6,163 nt of DNA from Gemmatimonadaceae bacterium (lineage in GTDB: Bacteria; Gemmatimonadota; Gemmatimonadetes; Gemmatimonadales; Gemmatimonadaceae): assembly GCA_013361745.1 (NCBI GenBank), contig JABFXM010000227.1:1-6163 (forward strand), given 5' to 3'. A program made the position numbers and the translations under genes. The notes under the pieces were generated by a model, which was not told where the DNA came from, made no database searches, and was given only the letters and a program-made list of their open reading frames with translations. This document shows positions 1 to 6,087 of the stretch, in pieces (position 1 is the first letter of the stretch; every line of letters starts with the position of its first letter).

Positions 1-576
1 AAGGTGCACGAGGAGCACGGCGTCGTCTTCCACCTCGGCCGCACGGCCGGGACGATCGACGACCGCAGCGTGACGCTGGACGACGGTACGGTGCTCGGCG
101 CCGATCTCGTCGTCGCGGGGGTGGGCGTGCGTGCCGATCTCGAGCTGGCGACCGCGGCCGGCGTCGCCGAGGGACGTGGTGTGCCGGTGAACGAATGCCT
201 CGAGACGAAGGTCCCGGGGATCTACGCTGCGGGGGACATCGCGTACTGGCCCGATCCGCACACGGGCGAGCGCATCCACGTCGAGCACTGGGTGGTCGCG
301 GAGCGACAGGGACAGACGGCTGCGCGCAACATGCTCGGCGCCGCGGAGCGCTTCGACGCCGTGCCATTCTTCTGGAGCGCGCACTACGACGTGACGATCT
401 CCTACGTCGGCCACGCCGAGCGCTGGGACCGGATCGAGATCGACGGGGACCTCGGTGCGCGGGAGTTCACCGCACGCTACATGGCCGGCGAGAAGGCGCT
501 CGCGGTCGCGACGGTGGGGCGCGATCGGGTGAGCCTCGAGTCGGAGGTCCTGATGGAGCAGAGCGTGCGCGACTGA
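1..576 (+). CDS. FAD/NAD(P)-dependent oxidoreductase, C-terminal part
   Basis: This reading frame is open from the first base and stops at TGA 574-576, so only the last 191 residues are present and the start lies outside the window. What is visible is the end of the NAD(P)H domain ([19 protein letters not shown], the usual 'vGv.Pn..La..aG' strand), then the second FAD-contacting motif [11 protein letters not shown] with Gly78-Asp79. HVEHW (93-97) and [14 protein letters not shown] follow. The C-terminal part has PFFWSAHYD (122-130) and ISYVGHAE, typical of the reductase C-terminal domain in ferredoxin, rhodocoxin and putidaredoxin reductases and AIFM3-like proteins. Such enzymes carry electrons from NAD(P)H through FAD to a small iron-sulfur protein, in the cytoplasm. 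The electron partner is not in the window. The next gene starts 52 bases downstream with no clear terminator between, so read-through is possible, but I see no functional link to the metal genes. Family assignment is firm; the exact substrate is unknown. Confidence 0.93.
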   Translation, partial: KVHEEHGVVFHLGRTAGTIDDRSVTLDDGTVLGADLVVAGVGVRADLELATAAGVAEGRGVPVNECLETKVPGIYAAGDIAYWPDPHTGERIHVEHWVVAERQGQTAARNMLGAAERFDAVPFFWSAHYDVTISYVGHAERWDRIEIDGDLGAREFTARYMAGEKALAVATVGRDRVSLESEVLMEQSVRD

Positions 577-628
577 GCCGCGACGAGCGCCAGTACCGCG
601 GCGGGTGCGGGGCGGTTACGCTCCAGTC

Positions 629-988
629 ATGGTCGCGCGCCGCCTGATCGGCTTCCTCACGATGCTCGTCATGCTCCACCTGATGGTGGAGCGCGGCGAG
701 ACGTGTGCGGCGCACGAGCGGGGCGGCGCGATGTCACACATGACCGCCGCTGCCCGCGACGCGATGGCGGAGCACGCGCCGGATCACGGCGATTCGCGCG
801 CGCCATGCGACGCCCCCGTCGCCACGCACTGCTGCGACGCGATGTCGGGCTGCGGGTCGACGGTGGCAGCGAGCGTCGCGACGGGGGATGCGGTGGCGAC
901 GCGCGTCGTGACGGTGATCCCCGCGTACACGACCGGCCAACTTCGGTCCCGCGGGTCCGGCCCCGAGCCGCCGCCTCCGAGAGCGTAG
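629..988 (+). CDS. Small exported Cys-rich protein (SmA), paralogue of the gene at 5595
   Basis: A 119-residue protein of no family I recognise. An N-terminal Arg pair (R4-R5) and hydrophobic stretch (about 6-20) look like a signal peptide or membrane anchor. The rest is rich in Cys (26, 60, 68, 69, 75), Met and His, for example MSHM (35-38) and THCCDAMSGC (66-75). The C-terminus is low complexity and ends GPEPPPPRA. The paralogue shares RR-x5-LT near the start, a Cys right after the hydrophobic segment, an AARD motif, C-x5-C and the final P-E-x-PPPRA. In DNA the last 15 bases including TAG are identical. I chose ATG 629 over GTG 605 because it puts RR next to the start, as in the paralogue; neither has a clear ribosome binding site. 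The composition suggests soft-metal (copper or silver) binding in the periplasm, and the neighbours fit, but this is inference. The HCC...C pattern could also fit a DUF2946-like protein, which I cannot confirm. Confidence 0.72.
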   Translation: MVARRLIGFLTMLVMLHLMVERGETCAAHERGGAMSHMTAAARDAMAEHAPDHGDSRAPCDAPVATHCCDAMSGCGSTVAASVATGDAVATRVVTVIPAYTTGQLRSRGSGPEPPPPRA

Positions 989-1011
989 GGCGAGACCATT
1001 CGTTCTTCGGT

Positions 1012-1066
1012 ACGTCCCGCGTGTGACGCGGCGGACGTGCCGGCGCGCGACCGTTCGGGTCAGCGC
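1012..1066 (+). promoter_or_regulatory. Two adjacent hairpins between SmA and the barrel gene
   Basis: Hairpin 1 pairs ACGTCC (1012-1017) with GGACGT (1033-1038) and CGCGT (1018-1022) with ACGCG (1026-1030). This makes an 11-pair stem with a two-base bulge (1031-1032) and a GTG loop. Hairpin 2 pairs GCGC (1045-1048) with GCGC (1063-1066) and GACC (1049-1052) with GGTC (1058-1061), leaving a five-base loop and a bulged A. No T-run follows either stem, so these are poor intrinsic terminators. They may be mRNA-stabilising or attenuator-type structures in the 102-base spacer. The pairing is seen directly; the role is a guess, and short GC-rich stems also arise by chance in such DNA. Confidence 0.4.
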
Positions 1067-1090
1067 GATGCCCTCGACTCCGGAATCACG

Positions 1091-2857
1091 ATGGTTGCAC
1101 CGCTCGTCACCCGCGCCGCTCTCGGCGCCGGGCTTCTCCTCGCGCTCGCGTCGCCGCTGCGCGCGCAGCACACCGACACCACGCGCACCGACGCGGCGAA
1201 GAAGAAGCCGACGCACCAGATGCCCATGACCATGCCGATGGACATGGGCGACAGCACGCACAAGCACGCGAAGCCGAAGCCGACGGCGAAGCCGACGGCG
1301 AAGAAGCCGGCGCGACCGGCGCCGCGAAAGCCCGCGTCGGCGGCACCGGCGACCCATGCGGACACGACGCATGCCGACACGTCGCATGCGGCACACGCCG
1401 CGCACGACAGCACGCACGTGATGCCGCGCGACAGCACGCACGCGATGTCGCACGACACCGTTCCGCCGACTCGGACCGACAGCATGCGGATGCCGATGCC
1501 GCGCGACTCGGCGATGCGTGACAGCGTGGCCGGGCATCAGGGTCGGATGGCCCCGATGGCCCGCGACACGATGGCGCATGCCATGCCCGCACACGACACG
1601 ATCGCGGGACATGGGATGACGCGAGCGATGGCGCTGATGACCGGCGCGTTAGGCATCCCCATGGAGCGGATGGGCTCCGGCACGACGTGGATCCCCGACG
1701 CGGTGCGGCTGCCGTCGCGCCACGTCGCCGCGAAGGGATGGGACGTCATGGTCCACGGCTTCGTGTTCGGCCAGTACGACCAGCAGAGCGGCGCGAGGGG
1801 CGACTCGCAGCTCGGGTCGCTGAACTGGGGGATGCTGATGGTCAGCCGAGACGTCGCCGGGGGGATGTTCCAGGCGCGGACGATGCTCAGCCTCGACCCG
1901 GCGACGGTGGGGAACCGCGGGTATCCGCTGCTGCTGCAGTCGGGGGAAGCGTACCGCGGGCAGCCGCTGCACGACCGGCAGCATCCGCACGACTTCCTGA
2001 TGGAGCTCGCCGCGCTGTACGAGCGTGGGTTCACCGACGATCTCGCGTGGTCGCTCTACGTCGCGCCCTCGGGGGAGCCGGCGCTGGGGCCGGTGGCGTT
2101 CATGCATCGGACCTCGGCGATGGACATCCCCACGGCGAACATCACGCACCACTGGCAGGACGCGACGCACATCAGCTTCGGCGTCGTCACGGGCGGAGTC
2201 TTCACGCGCCGGGTGAAGCTCGAGGGCTCGGTGTTCAACGGCCGCGAGCCCGACGAGCGACGCTGGGACATCGACCCGATCCGGCTCGACTCGTACTCGG
2301 GCCGGCTGACGGTGAACCCGAGCGCGCACTGGAGCATGACCGCGGGCTACGGCCGGCTGAAGTCACCCGAGGCGATGCATCCGGAGGAGTCGCTGCATCG
2401 CGTGACCGCGTCGCTCCTTCACGGAACGACGCTCGGCGCCGATGGCCAGTGGTCGAGCGCGTTCATCTGGGGGATGAACAAGTTCTCCGGTCATCGCGAT
2501 CCGACGCATGGTGTGCTCGCCGAAACGGAAGCGGTGCTCGACGCGCACAACACCGTCTTCGCGCGCGGGGAATACGTGCAGAAGAGCGCCGACGATCTCG
2601 TGCTCGACGACGCGTCGGTGCTGCCCGTCGGGACGCCAGTGTTCGACGCGAACCATGTCTTCGAGGTGGCCGCGATCTCGGCAGGGTACATCCGCGAGAT
2701 CGGCCGCTGGCGGTGGGCGACGATCGGGCTCGGCGCTCAGGGAACGCTCGACGTCGTGCCGGGATCGCTCGCGGAGGTGTACGGGTCGCGGACGCCGGTG
2801 GGCGCGGTGATCTTCGTGCGACTGCGTCCGTTCCACGAGGGGATGGGCGGGATGTGA
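1091..2857 (+). CDS. Exported His/Met-rich protein with a probable outer-membrane beta-barrel
   Basis: This 588-residue protein starts at ATG 1091, with a weak GGA six bases upstream. The start gives a classic signal peptide with likely cleavage after LRA (residue 25). An in-frame GTG at 1037 would add 18 residues and bury the signal, so I reject it. Residues 27-176 are low complexity with 16 His and 16 Met: MPMTMPMDM (44-52), a Lys/Pro/Ala linker (about 60-87), THADT-type repeats with His at 89, 94 and 99, then RDSTHxM repeats (to about 121). From about residue 217 the sequence changes to alternating aromatic/polar strands with many Gly and Trp, as in outer-membrane barrels. It includes HDRQHPHDF (294-302) and FMHRTSAMDIPTANITHHW (337-355), which look like conserved metal-ligand or signature segments. 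The design (Met/His tail plus barrel) recalls copper protein CopB/PcoB, but the barrel does not look like that family to me. Likely role: binding or exporting copper at the outer membrane. Confidence 0.85.
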   Translation: MVAPLVTRAALGAGLLLALASPLRAQHTDTTRTDAAKKKPTHQMPMTMPMDMGDSTHKHAKPKPTAKPTAKKPARPAPRKPASAAPATHADTTHADTSHAAHAAHDSTHVMPRDSTHAMSHDTVPPTRTDSMRMPMPRDSAMRDSVAGHQGRMAPMARDTMAHAMPAHDTIAGHGMTRAMALMTGALGIPMERMGSGTTWIPDAVRLPSRHVAAKGWDVMVHGFVFGQYDQQSGARGDSQLGSLNWGMLMVSRDVAGGMFQARTMLSLDPATVGNRGYPLLLQSGEAYRGQPLHDRQHPHDFLMELAALYERGFTDDLAWSLYVAPSGEPALGPVAFMHRTSAMDIPTANITHHWQDATHISFGVVTGGVFTRRVKLEGSVFNGREPDERRWDIDPIRLDSYSGRLTVNPSAHWSMTAGYGRLKSPEAMHPEESLHRVTASLLHGTTLGADGQWSSAFIWGMNKFSGHRDPTHGVLAETEAVLDAHNTVFARGEYVQKSADDLVLDDASVLPVGTPVFDANHVFEVAAISAGYIREIGRWRWATIGLGAQGTLDVVPGSLAEVYGSRTPVGAVIFVRLRPFHEGMGGM

Positions 2858-2872
2858 ACGACGATCGGTAGA

Positions 2873-2977
2873 GGGGGCGGAAGGGCGGGGCGGGAGTTTT
2901 CGAAACGGCGGGGCGGGTGCCGTTGGAAAGAGCGGGGCGGGGAGCGGGATACCGCGGTGCGGGGGGCGAGGGGCGGG
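2873..2977 (+). repeat. G-tract direct repeat (GCGGGGCGGG), G-quadruplex-prone
   Basis: Within the gap after the barrel gene, the + strand carries twelve runs of three or more G in 105 bases. The decamer GCGGGGCGGG occurs exactly at 2885-2894, 2908-2917 and 2932-2941, that is with spacing of 23 and 24 bases. Each copy is preceded by a GAA or GAAA. A degenerate fourth copy, GAGGGGCGGG, is at 2968-2977. The run at 2873-2894 has four G-tracts with short loops, matching the standard G-quadruplex pattern. No gene is convincing here on either strand. It could act as a transcript-end or replication/transcription roadblock, or simply be a drifting tandem repeat. Confidence 0.7.
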
Positions 2978-3002
2978 ACTGGTGGCTCGGCGGCGCTTCC
3001 GC

Positions 3003-3192
3003 GCGGGTCGCGTCGGGGATCGGCGGGCATTCGGGCATCGCGCGATTTTCAGGGAGATGGCTGAGGCTCTGAGGGTTTCGAGAACGACCTGAAAGGCTGA
3101 CCACTTGGTGGTTCTCACGAGCCTCAGCACCTCGGTGTCCTCCCTGCGAATCGCGGGATGCCGGCGGATCGACGACTCTCGACGCGACCCGC
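3003..3192. repeat. 190-base imperfect palindrome
   Basis: The left arm 3003-3089 pairs with the reverse complement of the right arm 3107-3192 at roughly 70 percent identity with one single-base gap, around a 17-base spacer (3090-3106). The outermost 13 bases, GCGGGTCGCGTCG (3003-3015 against 3180-3192), match perfectly. GGCATCxCGCGATT (3034-3047 against 3149-3162) is nearly perfect. The inner 40 bases (3050-3089 against 3107-3146) align with no gap at 28 of 40, including a perfect 10-base stem (3060-3069 with 3119-3128). The arms read as a loose series of GAGG/GAGAAC words about every 9-11 bases. I see no transposase and no certain target-site duplication. This looks like a decayed palindromic mobile element (MITE or REP-like) or two inverted copies of a dispersed intergenic repeat. 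It ends 78 bases before the ATPase start, so it lies in or near that gene's leader. Confidence 0.75.
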
Positions 3193-3260
3193 GACGCAAC
3201 CGCACGCGGCCCCAGGCAACGAGAGCCGACTGTCGCAGATGGAACCGCTCGCGACCAGAT

Positions 3261-3266
3261 GAGGGG
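3261..3266 (+). promoter_or_regulatory. Ribosome binding site that decides the ATPase start
   Basis: GAGGGG lies four bases before ATG 3271 and is the only strong purine-rich site near the start. The alternative ATG at 3259 has no such site before it and would itself overlap this one. I therefore place the start at 3271, which shortens the protein by four residues. Confidence 0.65.
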
Positions 3267-3270
3267 AAGC

Positions 3271-5403
3271 ATGCGTGCACATCAAGGTGGCCAGTCTCAT
3301 CCGCCGGAACGGTCCGGCACGGTGAGCCATCAGCACGGCGGGCACGAAGAGCAGCACGGCCACGCCGGTCATGACATGCGCGCGGGGCGCGCGGAGCACG
3401 CCGGACACGACAAGCACGCCGGTCACAGCGTCGCGATGTTCCGCGACAAGTTCTGGATCTCGCTCGCGCTGACGATCCCGACGCTCGTCTGGGGGCACAT
3501 GCTCCAGCGCGCGTTCGGCTACACCGCGCCGGCGTTCGCGGGATCGCGGTGGGTCCCGCCGCTGTTCGGGACGGCGGTGTTCCTCTATGGCGGGTGGGTG
3601 TTCATCCAGGGAGCGATCCGCGAGCTGCGCGATCGACTGCCGGGGATGATGACGCTGATCGCGCTCGCGATCACCGTCGCATTCGTCTTCAGCGCGATGG
3701 TGACGGTCGGCTATCCTGGAATGCCGCTCTGGGAGGAGCTGGCGACGCTCGTCACGATCATGCTGCTCGGCCACTGGATCGAGATGCGCTCGATCTTCCA
3801 GGCGCAGGGGGCGCTGAAGGAGCTGGCGAAGCTGCTGCCGAACACCGCGGTGCGCGTCGTCGGCGACGGAACGGAAGAGGTGCCGCTCGACGCGCTGCGC
3901 GACGGCGACGTCGTGCTCGTGCGGCCGGGCGCGGGGATTCCGGCCGACGGCGCGGTGCGCGAGGGAGCGAGCGCGGTGAACGAGTCGATGATCACCGGCG
4001 AGTCACGCCCCGTCGAGAAGAAAGCGGGAGACCGCGTGATCGCGGGGACGGTGAACGGATCGGGCTCGCTGCGCGTCGAGGTGACGGGAACGGGGGAGCG
4101 AACGGCGCTCGCGGGGATCATGCGGCTCGTCGAGCAGGCGCAGAGCTCGCGGTCGCGGGCGCAGGCGCTCGCCGACCGCGCGGCGTTCATCCTCACCCTC
4201 GTCGCGCTCGGCGCGGGGGTCGTCACGCTCATCGCGTGGCTCGCGATCAGGCCCGGCGAGGTGGCGTGGGCAGTCGAGCGGGTCGTGACGGTGCTGGTCA
4301 TCGCCTGCCCGCACGCGCTGGGGCTGGCGATCCCGCTCGTGATCGCGATCTCGACGACGATCGGGGCCCGCAACGGGCTGCTCGTGCGCGACCGGCGCGG
4401 GCTCGAGGAGGCGCGCAACGTCACCGCGGTGGTGTTCGACAAGACGGGAACGCTCACGCGCGGGGAGTTCGGCGTCGTGGACGTGGCGACGGCGGATGGG
4501 CTCACCGCCGACGAAGCGTTAGGCCTGGCGGCGGCGGTCGAGGGGGACTCGGAGCACACCATCGCGCAGGGGATCGTCCGGAGCGCGACGGAGCGTGGCG
4601 TCACGGTCGAACGCGCCGAGGGGTACGCGGCGCTGCCGGGAGTGGGCGCGCGGGCGACGGTGGCTGGGCGCGCGCTCTACATGGGCGGGCCGGCGCTGCT
4701 GCGGGCGAAGGAGCGCTCCATGCCCGAGCCGGTGCGCGCGATGGTCGAGCGGGCGACGGCCCGGGGGCAGGCATCGGTCTATCTCGCGGACGAGCAGGCC
4801 GTGCTCGCCGCCTTCGCGCTCGCCGACGTCGTCCGTCCGGAGTCGCGGGAGGCGGTGCAGGCGCTGCACGCGCGCGGCGTCGAGGTGGTGATGATGACCG
4901 GGGACGCGCGGCAGGTCGCCGACGCGGTGGCGAAGGAGATCGGGATCGACACCGTCTTCGCCGAGGTGCTCCCCGACCAGAAGGCGTCGAAGATCGAGGC
5001 GCTGAAGAAAGCAGGGAAGCGGGTCGCGATGGTCGGCGACGGCGTGAACGACGCACCGGCGCTCGTGACGGCCGACGTCGGGATCGCGATCGGCGCGGGG
5101 ACTGACGTCGCCGTCGAGGCCGGGGACATCGTGCTGGTGCGCAGCGATCCGCGCGACGTGCCGAGGATCATCGCGCTGAGTCGCGCGAGCTACCGGAAGA
5201 TGATCCAGAACCTCTGGTGGGCGGCGGGCTACAACGTGATCGCGATCCCGCTCGCGGCAGGTGTGCTCGTGTCGCGCGGGATCGTGCTCTCGCCGGCGGC
5301 GGGCGCGGTGCTGATGTCGCTGAGCACGGTGATCGTCGCGGTGAATGCGCACCTGCTGCGTTCGCAGGGGTCAGGGGTCGGGGGTCAGGGGTCGGCACGA
5401 TGA
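3271..5403 (+). CDS. copB: Copper/silver-transporting P1B-type ATPase, CopB-like (CPH type)
   Basis: This 710-residue inner-membrane pump uses ATP to expel soft-metal ions from the cytoplasm. The N-terminus has no CxxC domain but a His-rich tail with 12 His in residues 4-52 ([22 protein letters not shown]). Eight membrane segments are visible: two pairs before the actuator domain, one pair around the metal site and one pair at the end. Key motifs are TGES (242-245), CPH in the sixth segment (346-348), DKTGT with phosphorylated Asp390, SEHT (His429), TGD (543-545) and GDGVND (589-594). CPH plus a His-rich tail is the signature of subgroup P1B-3, which transports Cu(II), Cu(I) or Ag(I). The nucleotide-binding His is followed by Thr, not the Pro of CopA. 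The last segment has [16 protein letters not shown]. The final 13 residues (698-710) are Gly/Ser/Gln encoded by a heptamer DNA repeat, probably a late extension. No regulator gene is adjacent. The symbol is by subgroup, not by proven orthology. Confidence 0.95.
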   Translation: MRAHQGGQSHPPERSGTVSHQHGGHEEQHGHAGHDMRAGRAEHAGHDKHAGHSVAMFRDKFWISLALTIPTLVWGHMLQRAFGYTAPAFAGSRWVPPLFGTAVFLYGGWVFIQGAIRELRDRLPGMMTLIALAITVAFVFSAMVTVGYPGMPLWEELATLVTIMLLGHWIEMRSIFQAQGALKELAKLLPNTAVRVVGDGTEEVPLDALRDGDVVLVRPGAGIPADGAVREGASAVNESMITGESRPVEKKAGDRVIAGTVNGSGSLRVEVTGTGERTALAGIMRLVEQAQSSRSRAQALADRAAFILTLVALGAGVVTLIAWLAIRPGEVAWAVERVVTVLVIACPHALGLAIPLVIAISTTIGARNGLLVRDRRGLEEARNVTAVVFDKTGTLTRGEFGVVDVATADGLTADEALGLAAAVEGDSEHTIAQGIVRSATERGVTVERAEGYAALPGVGARATVAGRALYMGGPALLRAKERSMPEPVRAMVERATARGQASVYLADEQAVLAAFALADVVRPESREAVQALHARGVEVVMMTGDARQVADAVAKEIGIDTVFAEVLPDQKASKIEALKKAGKRVAMVGDGVNDAPALVTADVGIAIGAGTDVAVEAGDIVLVRSDPRDVPRIIALSRASYRKMIQNLWWAAGYNVIAIPLAAGVLVSRGIVLSPAAGAVLMSLSTVIVAVNAHLLRSQGSGVGGQGSAR

Positions 5404-5464
5404 GCGATGACAGAGGAGCGAAATGCTGCTCCCTCGTCGTATTCGCAGACCCCTGACCCCTGCG
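5363..5464. repeat. Heptamer tandem repeat with downstream inverted copy, across the ATPase stop
   Basis: Four tandem copies of C[A/G]GGGGT fill 5365-5392, inside the ATPase gene. The 17-base string CGCAGGGGTCAGGGGTC (5363-5379) reappears exactly in reverse complement at 5448-5464, 45 bases after the stop codon. A second register, 5381-5393, can also pair with 5448-5460 over 13 bases. In RNA this makes a strong stem enclosing the stop codon, with a small inner stem GGAGC (5415-5419) and GCTCC (5428-5432). It could protect the 3' end or slow ribosomes, but no T-run follows, so it is not a standard terminator. Similar GGGGTC-type strings could be a dispersed genomic repeat that inserted at the gene end. 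The repeat is seen directly; its function is unknown. The rest of the gap, 5465-5594, has only a short CGAAC/GTTCG dyad (5522-5536). Confidence 0.75.
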
Positions 5465-5594
5465 CGGAGCGCTTTCCCCCTACAACCGCTGCCCCGAACC
5501 CTGACTGCTCGATCCGACGGACGAACCTACCGTTCGAGGGCGTGGCAGGCCGCTCCCGGTCTGCCCCGCCAACCCGTTCCCGAATTCCAACGTC

Positions 5595-5978
5595 GTGAGA
5601 CGTGCCGCGGCCATGCTGACGCTGCTCTTCCTCCTCCAGTGGACGCTGGCGGGGGCTGGGCTCGTGTGCGGCATGAACGTGTCGCGCGCCACGCACGCGG
5701 CGATGGGGGGGATGTCGTCGCATTCGCGGACGGCGTCGGCCGCACGCGACGATGGCGCGGCGTGCGCGACGCCGAGCAGCGAGCAGCGCTGCGACGAATC
5801 CGGCGGGATGAGCGCCGGACCGTGTGCGATGGCCGCGGGGTGCGCGATGAGCGTCGCGATGACGCCGGTGCTCGCGCCTGACGCGAGCGTCATGACGGCG
5901 AGCGCCGTGCCGGCGTCCGCCGCCGACGTCCTCGTATCCTGGCACGCGCGTCCCGAGCTCCCTCCTCCGAGAGCGTAG
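5595..5978 (+). CDS. Small exported Cys/Met-rich protein (SmB), paralogue of the gene at 629
   Basis: A 127-residue protein of no family I recognise. It begins at GTG 5595 with MRR and a hydrophobic stretch (about 4-24), a likely signal peptide or anchor. ATG 5613 is an alternative but would lose the Arg pair; neither start has a clear ribosome binding site. Cys are at 25, 57, 66, 77 and 83, with many Met: MGGMSSH (37-43), CAMAAGCAMSVAM (77-89). Against SmA it shares RR-x5-LT, Cys after the hydrophobic segment, AARD (49-52), a CD pair (66-67), C-x5-C (77-83) and the ending RPELPPPRA. The 28 bases ending in the stop codon match SmA at 24 positions. The Cys following the hydrophobic run lacks a good lipobox, so a lipoprotein is unlikely. 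It lies 191 bases after the ATPase gene on the same strand. A periplasmic copper or silver binding role is plausible by composition and context but not shown. Confidence 0.75.
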   Translation: MRRAAAMLTLLFLLQWTLAGAGLVCGMNVSRATHAAMGGMSSHSRTASAARDDGAACATPSSEQRCDESGGMSAGPCAMAAGCAMSVAMTPVLAPDASVMTASAVPASAADVLVSWHARPELPPPRA

Positions 5979-5982
5979 CCTC

Positions 5983-6069
5983 ACTCACGATCCCGTGAGT
6001 CGCTCGCGCCGTCCCCATCCGGGCGCGCGAGCGTGGTGAACCCGCGATGGGCATCCTGCCCGCATCGCG
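5983..6069 (+). promoter_or_regulatory. Three consecutive hairpins between SmB and the next exported gene
   Basis: Stem 1: ACTCACG (5983-5989) with CGTGAGT (5994-6000), loop of four. Stem 2 begins at the next base: CGCTCGCGC (6001-6009) with GCGCGAGCG (6025-6033). Stem 3: CGCGATG (6043-6049) with CATCGCG (6063-6069), continued by GGC/GCC with a bulge. All three outer stems are perfect over 7-9 pairs and fill nearly all of the 109-base spacer. Stem 3 ends 18 bases before the next start codon. There is no T-run, so this looks more like a structured leader or processing site than a terminator. I know of no riboswitch class that matches. Confidence 0.55.
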
Positions 6070-6087
6070 CAACCAGAGGCACCGGAG

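Noticed and set aside
1012..1038. Intrinsic terminator after SmA
   Set aside because: The stem is good but no T-run follows; I list it only as a possible regulatory hairpin.
1037..1090. GTG start giving an 18-residue longer barrel protein
   Set aside because: It would put polar residues ahead of the signal peptide and its start lies inside hairpin 1.
734..1612. Long minus-strand open frame opposite the small gene and the His/Met tail
   Set aside because: It is an Arg/His-rich shadow with no fold-like pattern, produced by G/C-ending codons of the + strand genes.
2873..2977. CRISPR array
   Set aside because: Repeats are too short, too close and too few, with no conserved direct repeat of CRISPR length.
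2363..3280. Minus-strand frame running across the 2858-3270 gap
   Set aside because: It spans the barrel end, the G-tract repeat and the palindrome, and its translation is Arg/Pro/Ala low complexity. Repeats explain the openness.
3549..5105. Long + strand frame within the ATPase gene
   Set aside because: It is an Ala/Gly/Arg-rich out-of-frame shadow; the ATPase frame has every family motif.
5522..5536. CGAAC/GTTCG dyad as a metal-regulator operator
   Set aside because: Five-base arms are too short and do not match a CueR or CsoR box that I can recognise.
5407..5598. 63-residue frame after the ATPase gene
   Set aside because: It runs through the inverted heptamer copy, has no hydrophobic core or signal peptide and no ribosome binding site fitting its start.
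5423..5881. 152-residue + strand frame overlapping SmB
   Set aside because: It overlaps SmB in another frame and is Arg-rich. SmB has a signal peptide and a paralogue in the window, so SmB is the real gene.
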